NCBI GenBank assembly: GCA_045837725.1
Contig: JBEWZL010000215.1
Coordinates: 62,001 to 126,000 of the forward strand
Direction: 5' to 3'
DNA length: 64,000 nucleotides
From: Vermamoeba vermiformis
Taxonomy: Eukaryota > Tubulinea > Echinamoebida
The notes beneath the pieces are model-generated. The model made no database searches and was not told where the DNA came from. It saw only the letters and a program-made list of their open reading frames with translations. The position numbers were made by a program, and so were the translations under genes. Shown piece by piece: positions 58,033 through 64,000 of this stretch. Each line of letters starts with the position of its first letter. Position 1 is the stretch's first letter.

Positions 58033-59765
58033 TTATTTGCTATTGTTGTTGGTGTTGTTGTTAGTGTTGTTGTTGTGCTGTTCGCTCCACTGGTGCGGGG
58101 CAGGCGGCACAGGCGCGTTGTTGTTTGCGTGCTGATACGATCTGAAGTCGCACGCCTTGTTCTTCTTGCTCTCGTGCTCCATCACCGCGCGCGCACTCTC
58201 CGCGGCACCCTCCGCCAAGCGACGCTCCTTCTCCTCGCGCTGATTCCAGTACTCGCCCTTGAACGACCACTCGCCCTCGCTGTCACTCGGCGCTGCAAAC
58301 CACACTGGTCCCGTGGCGACGTAGGGCTCTTTCGCGGTGCCCTGCGCACTCTCCTCTTTGTACTGGGCCAGCACGCGACGATCGTGTCGCTGTCGCTCTT
58401 CGAGAGTCTTCTTCCACGCGGTGGCGTGCTCGGTCTGTTGGTACTGCAGCCAGCGACGGTCAGGGCGCAGACGACTGTCAGTGACGCACAGCACTTGTTC
58501 GCGCACCTCGTCTGCTGCGGCACTGCTCTGGCCCTGCGCGGTCAACAGCTCCGTGGGGCGCATCAAGCGGTGTGCGAAGGGTGTGAGTCTAAATTTAGAC
58601 TTGTCGTAGTACTCGGCCGTGTTGACTTCGAACAACACCTCCTCGCTGTCCTTGGCGTGCTCGCTCGTGCTCACCAGCCACTTGGCGACAATCTTCTCGT
58701 TCCACTTGCCACTCAGCTGCACACTGGATGTGGATGTTTGTCAGTCATCGGAAGCAATTGCTCATCTGCGTCAGTCTCACTTACCAATCAACTCCTTGCG
58801 CGTTCTTGACAGTACCCTCAAACTCGTAGTTGGTGCGCGAGAAGAAGCCGCTCTTTTTGAATTGGATCACGCATGTGTCATTCGTCAGCTTGTTCGCAAC
58901 ATTCAATTCGCCGTAGTGTTCCAACCAGAACGAACCAATCAGCAAGTTGTGCACTCGTGTACTGTGCGATATAAATTAGCATGCGATACGCTTTCGAAAT
59001 GGTTCGTAAAGGCTGATCGCGCAGATCAGCAAAATTAACTAAACTTACAAGGGGCAAGTGTAATAAAAATGATCGCTAGTCTTGGGCAGCTGCACATGTG
59101 TCTTAGCATTGGTATTGATCTCGATGGAATTGCCTAAGAATTTGGTTTTCACTCGTGTATCCTGCCAGAAGATAAAATTCTCGTTGTGTGCGTGACTGGC
59201 TGTGATAGGGGGATGATGACTGACTTGTTCGGCAATAAATTTCATGCCATTTTGCGAATCAATAAATTCAAAGGTCTCGCCAAGCAGCGGGTTGAAGTTG
59301 GTATCTGCATCAACCGAAATAATAATTAATACACATTCCAATAACTGCACCGCAATCTATCCAATGAATAGATTGACCATCATATAGTTGATACATACAA
59401 AACCGCTCGCTTCCGCAATAACCGCTAATTCCGAACGCAGCAACCCAAACGAGTCGATCGATCGGATCTTGGCACTGCGCAGCTTTGTCGAGCAATCTAG
59501 AATGTGCGAGAGTTTCGCAGCTACGTTGCAATATGGTGAGGGGTTCGTAGAGCCAAGCAGGCAAGCTAACGGCACTCATGACATCTGAGCCGAGCTTGCC
59601 CGACAAGAGACTCTTGAGCACGGAGCCAATGCCCTGCGAGCTCTGCTGCGGCGTGTTGTGATCGACTGCTGGCTCGCTGCTGGGCTCTGTCTTTGGATCC
59701 GGCGTGGATTGTTGTTGTTGCTGTTCGGTCTGACCGAGACCAAAGGTACGTTTGAAGAAGTCCAT
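58033..59765 (-). CDS. Oxysterol-binding protein-related protein (ORP)
   Basis: The start at 59765 gives MDFFKRTFGLGQTEQQQQQS, a short disordered head with no PH domain. The ORD domain follows: SLPAWLYEPLTILQRSCETL, LVWVAAFGISGY, FNPLLGETFEFID and the family signature AEQVSHHPPITASHA. Later exons give HNLLIGSFWLEHYGEL and the lid-region and tail sequences WLQYQQTEHATAWKKTLEER and EGEWSFKGEYWNQREEKERR. It is a short, cytosolic type of ORP as in Dictyostelium OSBPs and yeast Kes1/Osh4, which exchange sterol for PI4P between membranes. About 470 residues; ends with an Asn-rich tail. Confidence 0.94.
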
Positions 59766-60012
59766 AATAATAACTGGAGTATTATTAGTGTAATTAATAC
59801 GCAGTTGTGTTCGCTGTGTGTAGGACAAGTATTTAACACGCAAAAATTTTCACGTTGAATCAATAACGCGAAATTCCGCATCAAATCACGTGGTAACTGC
59901 TGCAGTACTGGTGCCTGAGAAGAATAAGAGCGACAAGAGTCAGTGGTGTGATTTGAAACATATTACACACTATTTACTAAGCATTCAGAAGTACACGGAG
60001 GTGCGTCACGCG

Positions 60013-61704
60013 TTACGCGGAGAAGAGTTTCTTGTGACAGGCCTTGCAGTACGGCTTGCCATTCTGCTCCGTGTACGCGCTGCCCGAGAGCAGATTGGTG
60101 CAGAAGGCGCACGAGAAGTGTTCGGGGTGCCACTTCTTGCCGAGTGCGGAGACTGAGGGGCCCGTGATGGCTTGACCACATCCACCGCACGTGGAGCCAG
60201 TCTGCATGTAGTAGTGCACATCGCAGTAGGGCATGCCTTGGAACTCGTAGAAGGTGCCACCACCGAATGACTTGTGACAGGTCTGACAGTTGAAGTGCTC
60301 CGGGTGCCACTGTGAGCCCAGCGCATTCACGCAGTCGCCGCGCACCGCTTGATTGCAGGCCCGACAGCGCGGTGCAAACACGTCGAAGAAGCACTTCTCG
60401 CAGTAGGGTCGCTTGTCGCGCTCGTAAAAGTTGCCGCCCGCGAAGGAGGAGAGACACTGCGTGCACACAAAGCAGTTCACGTGCCAGGTCTTGCCGAGTG
60501 CGTTCAAGCAGCGGTCCACCACGGGGGCATTGCAGTGCGCGCACTTGGGACAGAATCGCGCGCTGAAACATCGCTCGCAGTGCGGCTGTCCCTCTTGCTC
60601 GAAGAAGTTGCCCGTGCCGATCGGATTGCCGCACGCACCGCAGACAAAGTGCTCTTGGTGGTAGGTGCGGCCGAGGGCTGTCATCATCTCGCCGAAGATG
60701 GGCTTGCGACAGGTAGCGCATATGCCGCGCGAGAGGTTGTTGGCTTGCGGTGTGACGCCTGGCTGCAACTCGTGCATTTCCGTGTTCAGATTCGTGAGCA
60801 GATCATCCAAATCATCGCGACGACGTGCTGCGTTGTTGGCGGGGTTGTAGGCAGGTGTGGGATTAGTGTAGCCCGCAGTAGTATTAGTGCCGTAGCCAGT
60901 GTTGGGCGTGGCGGCAGATCTGTACGGTGTAGCGCCTGGAGCACGTGTGTTGTTGGAGAGGCCAGCCATGAGTGAGTCGAGCTCATCGTCGTGTCTGGAG
61001 ACACTAGTGACACTAGTGGGACCATTGCCACCGCTGCCAGTGCTCAATCCTGCCATCAGCGCATCCAATTCATCAGCGGCATCTGGTTTCTTTTTAGGAG
61101 CAGCAGCTACTTTCGCAGCGCCAGATCCATTAGTGAGATCATTCATGAGGGCATCGAGATCATTGACTGGATCTGACTTGGCAGGTTGTTTGGGCTGCAC
61201 GGTGATGGAGGAAGTGACGACGCGACCAGGGGCTTGTTTGGGCTGTGCAGGGCGTGCTTGACCCCCGCTGAGATCACTCATCAGTGCTTCGAGTTCATCG
61301 ACGTGATTGGCGCTGCTCTTGGGAGCTGCTGCAGGCTGATTTGGCTTGGTTAAGTCGCTCATCAGTGCTTCGAGCTCATCTACACTGTTGGGTTGAGCGG
61401 GCTTTGGTGGTTGTTTAGGCTGAACGACTATAGATGAAGTGACTACTTTCTTCGGGGCAGCAGCGACTGGTTGTTTAGGCTTGGGGGAGAGATCATTCAT
61501 GAGCGCATCAAGATCATCAACAGTAACTTGGCTTTTGGTGGCTGGGGTAGCAGGACCATTGCTCTTCTTAAGTTCGGGCTTAGCGGTGAGATCGTCCATC
61601 AATGATTCGAGTTCTTGCAAGTCTACATTCGTTGGCTTTGGTTTTGTTTCAGCCCGAGGATTGGCCTTGGTCAAATCATCCAATAATAAATTTAATTCGT
61701 CCAT
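60013..61704 (-). CDS. Paxillin-like protein: nine LD motifs and four LIM domains
   Basis: A single uninterrupted frame of 563 codons. It starts MDELNLLLDDL, an LD motif in itself. Eight more follow in the first 320 residues: LQELESLMDDL, VDDLDALMNDL, VDELEALMSDL (twice), VNDLDALMNDL, ADELDALMAGL, DDELDSLMAGL and RDDLDDLLTNL. Four LIM domains fill residues about 328-560, opening at CATCRKPIFG, CAHCNAPVVD, CRACNQAVRG and CGGCGQAITG. LIM4 ends CKACHKKLFSA, like paxillin. Paxillin scaffolds kinases and actin linkers at adhesion sites; LD motifs bind FAT-type helical bundles. Animal paxillin and PaxB have four or five LD motifs, so this is an expansion. Linkers share the phrase VVTSSIxVQPKQP twice, showing internal duplication. 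It is one of the few long genes here without an intron. Confidence 0.95.
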   Translation of the reverse strand: MDELNLLLDDLTKANPRAETKPKPTNVDLQELESLMDDLTAKPELKKSNGPATPATKSQVTVDDLDALMNDLSPKPKQPVAAAPKKVVTSSIVVQPKQPPKPAQPNSVDELEALMSDLTKPNQPAAAPKSSANHVDELEALMSDLSGGQARPAQPKQAPGRVVTSSITVQPKQPAKSDPVNDLDALMNDLTNGSGAAKVAAAPKKKPDAADELDALMAGLSTGSGGNGPTSVTSVSRHDDELDSLMAGLSNNTRAPGATPYRSAATPNTGYGTNTTAGYTNPTPAYNPANNAARRRDDLDDLLTNLNTEMHELQPGVTPQANNLSRGICATCRKPIFGEMMTALGRTYHQEHFVCGACGNPIGTGNFFEQEGQPHCERCFSARFCPKCAHCNAPVVDRCLNALGKTWHVNCFVCTQCLSSFAGGNFYERDKRPYCEKCFFDVFAPRCRACNQAVRGDCVNALGSQWHPEHFNCQTCHKSFGGGTFYEFQGMPYCDVHYYMQTGSTCGGCGQAITGPSVSALGKKWHPEHFSCAFCTNLLSGSAYTEQNGKPYCKACHKKLFSA

Positions 61705-61972
61705 ATTCTAATTTTAATGTTAATACTGGTAGTTTATAATCAGTATTATTTTTTGAATTTTTAAAAATCGTTTTATAACGGCCAGATTCCACAACAAAAT
61801 CTTGAGAGAATCTTGCGCAAAACTGCAATATACCTGTATGAGTGAGTAGTGGTGAGCAGTGGATGACACTGGGAGTGTGAGAGATTGAATTGCTGCGATT
61901 CATTTTGAATTTTTTTCAGTTCAGTGTGACACAAAATCAGGGCCGTATCTCGTCTCAATTTTAGTCACAGCC

Positions 61973-63017
61973 ATGGAACACCAGCACGATGCTCCGCTAG
62001 AGGATGATGATGAGGAGGTGCGACGCAGCGAGATCAATGCACTTCTCGCGACTACACCGAGACTCAAGCAGATCGCTGAACTGTTTCGCAGTGGCAAATC
62101 TGTTCCGCGTCAAAGTACGTCAAATAGACAGAAAATAATTTGATTAATAGGGAAATATTATATTTAGGCAAGGAGCACTTGTTGCAACGTCCAACATTTT
62201 GCTTAGTGCCAGATCTGAAAGTGTGACAGCTAATTCATGTAAATTAACTGACTGGCCAGCGATATTAATACGACGCTATAATTAGGCACAACCGTGGTGG
62301 GAGCCATCCGAATTTCCACTCGTTCAAGCCTTAGAGCGCGAATACAGTGCTATTCGCAGTGAAATACTGCACGTGCTGGGCGTGTCAGATGTGACCTTGC
62401 AGCCCCTTGAGAGCGCACCCTCCGACATTACCAACACCACCAATACACACCCCCTCACCGCGCTGCCAGTCAGAACACCGCTGCACGAGATTCGTGCCTC
62501 AGTCGCGCGTGGTGAGTGGCGTGCCCTGTATCTGTGGCGCGAGGGTCAAGCAGTGCCCGCCCATCAAGCGCTGTGTCCGCACACCTGCGCGCTGATTGGT
62601 CAGTTCATCGAGCACGAGTCAGCCTTGCCCGCGCAGTCCGTGGTGATGCAGGGCACTGGTCTCGGCTATGTATACGTGTCGCTGCTGCAGCCCGGCACGG
62701 TGATTCAGCCGCACTGTGGGCCCACCAATCTGCGTCTCAGAGTGCACTTGGGACTCAGCTGCGATCAGGGGTAAGTGCCTTGGTGTGCGTGCGTGGTGCA
62801 CTGACTGAGCGCGTGCAGGGCCCAGCTGACGGTGAATGGCACGACACGACACTGGCGCGCAGGTGAGTGCTTGGTGTTCGACGACAGCTTTGAACACGCC
62901 GTGCACATTGGTGCTGCACCGCGCCTGGTGCTGATTGTGGATGTGTTTCACCCGCACCTCACGCACCAGGAGCGACAGTTGATTCGTGCCCTGCTGCCTG
63001 ATGTGGGAGGTGATTGA
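61973..63017 (+). CDS. Aspartyl/asparaginyl beta-hydroxylase-type dioxygenase
   Basis: The N-terminal exon is acidic and helical (MEHQHDAPLEDDDEEVRRSE). The second half carries the AspH signature: QPWWEPSEFPLVQALEREYS, then IQPHCGPTNLRLRVHLGLSC with the first Fe-binding His and the 2-oxoglutarate-binding Arg, a WRAGECLVFDDSFEHAVHIG block with the second His, and RLVLIVDVFHPHL. This is the 2-His iron centre expected for the family, which hydroxylates Asp/Asn in EGF-like domains. No signal peptide or membrane anchor is seen, unlike vertebrate AspH, so the enzyme may be cytosolic with other targets. About 300 residues, four exons. The promoter region (268 nt) is shared with paxillin. Confidence 0.9.
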
Positions 63018-63061
63018 GTGCAGTAATAGATGCCTTAGTGTAGCGTCGCGATAACAAGTCG

Positions 63062-63067
63062 AATAAA
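63062..63067 (+). terminator. Polyadenylation signal of the AspH-like gene
   Basis: AATAAA 45 nt after the stop and 83 nt before the next start codon. Confidence 0.55.
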
Positions 63068-63149
63068 GTTAACTATTAACTAATCAGTTGTGTGATCTGA
63101 TCGTGACATGTACGCATCAACACCGTGTATAATTACAATTGCATAGACA

Positions 63150-64000
63150 ATGACGAGTAGAGGACAGAAGTGGTACTTTACTAAAGAGGAGTTGTCAACT
63201 CCTGTGAAACCAGGAGGAACAGATGTGCAACAAGCAAACAAAATCCGTCGCAGCACCTGTGTATTTATTCAAAAATCAGGAATGGCACTTAGACTGTACG
63301 TGTATTAATGCAGCAACGCGATAATATTATTTGACAGCTTCAATTTCCAGAATAATTACTCTAATTTAATTCTTCAAATTTTACTTTCACTCTCTTATTG
63401 TAATTGAACTGCTACAACATGCGTTGTGCGTATTTAAAATAATAATATTTCATATCGCTCATATGTACCCTGACAGGCCACAATTAACCATAGCTACTGC
63501 GATCGTGTATTTTCATCGCTTCTTTGCGCGCAAAGATTTCCAAGACTTTGACCGCTATGTAAGTACTCGTTACTCGCGTATTATATGCCTATATTCTCGT
63601 CTTCCGCGACTGATGATGGGCGCGTCAGATCATCGCCACGGCGTGTCTGTTCTTGGGTGGCAAGGTGGAAGAGACGCACAAGAAGCTGCGCGATGTGATC
63701 GTGGAGACCTACAAGCTGCGCCACAAGAAGGAGATAGTGATGGACAGCAAGGAGTACTTGGACCTGCGCGAGGAGATACTGGTGGCAGAGCGCCAAGTGC
63801 TGCAAGCGATCGCGTTCGATCTGACGGTGGAGCACCCGTACAAGTACCTGCTCAACTACGTCAAGGTGATTGAAGGCAATCGCAATCTCGCGCAGGTGGC
63901 GTGGAACTTTGTGAATGATTCGCTGCGCACGACGCTGTGTCTGCAGTTCAGACCGCAGCTCATTGCCTCAGCAGCTATCTACCTCGCGAGCAAGTTCCTC
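63150..64000 (+). CDS. Cyclin K/T-type transcriptional cyclin (3' end outside window)
   Basis: Start MTSRGQKWYFTKEELSTPVK, then RRSTCVFIQKSGMALRLPQL and TIATAIVYFHRFFARKDFQD, the first cyclin helices. After the second intron come IIATACLFLGGKVEETHKKL, RQVLQAIAFDLTVEHPYKYL and AQVAWNFVNDSLRTTLCLQF. The NDSLRTTLCLQ and VEHPYKYLLNYVK words fit cyclin K better than cyclin T. Such cyclins pair with CDK9/12/13-type kinases to phosphorylate the RNA polymerase II tail. Both cyclin boxes begin within the window; the second is cut by base 64000. Confidence 0.93.

Overview
The window is nuclear DNA of a unicellular eukaryote, most likely an amoebozoan. Genes are dense on both strands and split by many introns of about 45-70 nt with GTACGT/GTAAGT donors and CTAAY/CTGAY branch sites. 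A dual-specificity kinase with a C-terminal SH2 domain (Shk type), a RasGEF with two cyclic-nucleotide-binding domains and a GRAM domain (GbpD type), and paxillin- and PINCH-like LIM proteins all match the dictyostelid/protosteloid repertoire. The exact lineage is an inference. About 31 protein genes are supported, mostly by joining exons by eye, so inner exon borders are approximate.

Layout. 1-18.2 kb is almost entirely minus strand: a Tex/SRBD1-like protein, a FYVE + FCP1-type CTD-phosphatase fusion, a SPRY-SPRY-F-box protein, a GPI-anchored CAP/Cys-repeat protein, AHA1 co-chaperone, Shk kinase and a FATP-type acyl-CoA synthetase. 18.2-33.4 kb holds F-box/kelch, a small secreted protein, F-box/TPR, F-box/coiled-coil, a PTEN with a very long charged tail, and a RING/TRAF-zinc-finger protein fused to the C-terminal half of spastizin (ZFYVE26). 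33.4-43.5 kb holds adenylate kinase, Rab32, PINCH-like LIM protein, an RCC1-TBC fusion and ribosomal protein eS4. 43.5-53.7 kb holds PAK kinase, the GbpD-like RasGEF, a tandem cyclase-homology protein and UBE2H. 53.8-56.6 kb is a small two-exon gene whose single intron (about 2.5 kb) is filled with decayed repeat DNA. 56.7-64 kb holds ATG3, an oxysterol-binding protein, paxillin with nine LD motifs, an Asp/Asn beta-hydroxylase and the start of a cyclin K-like gene.

Functionally the window is rich in adhesion and chemotaxis signalling (PTEN, PAK, Shk, paxillin, PINCH, RasGEF/cNMP) and membrane traffic (Rab32, TBC, spastizin-like, OSBP, ATG3).

The least explained signal is non-coding: several perfect palindromes recur far above chance, above all TGACACGTGTCA (8 exact copies, 7 inside short introns), together with CArG-like, MEF2-like and Pumilio-like (TGTAAATA) elements.
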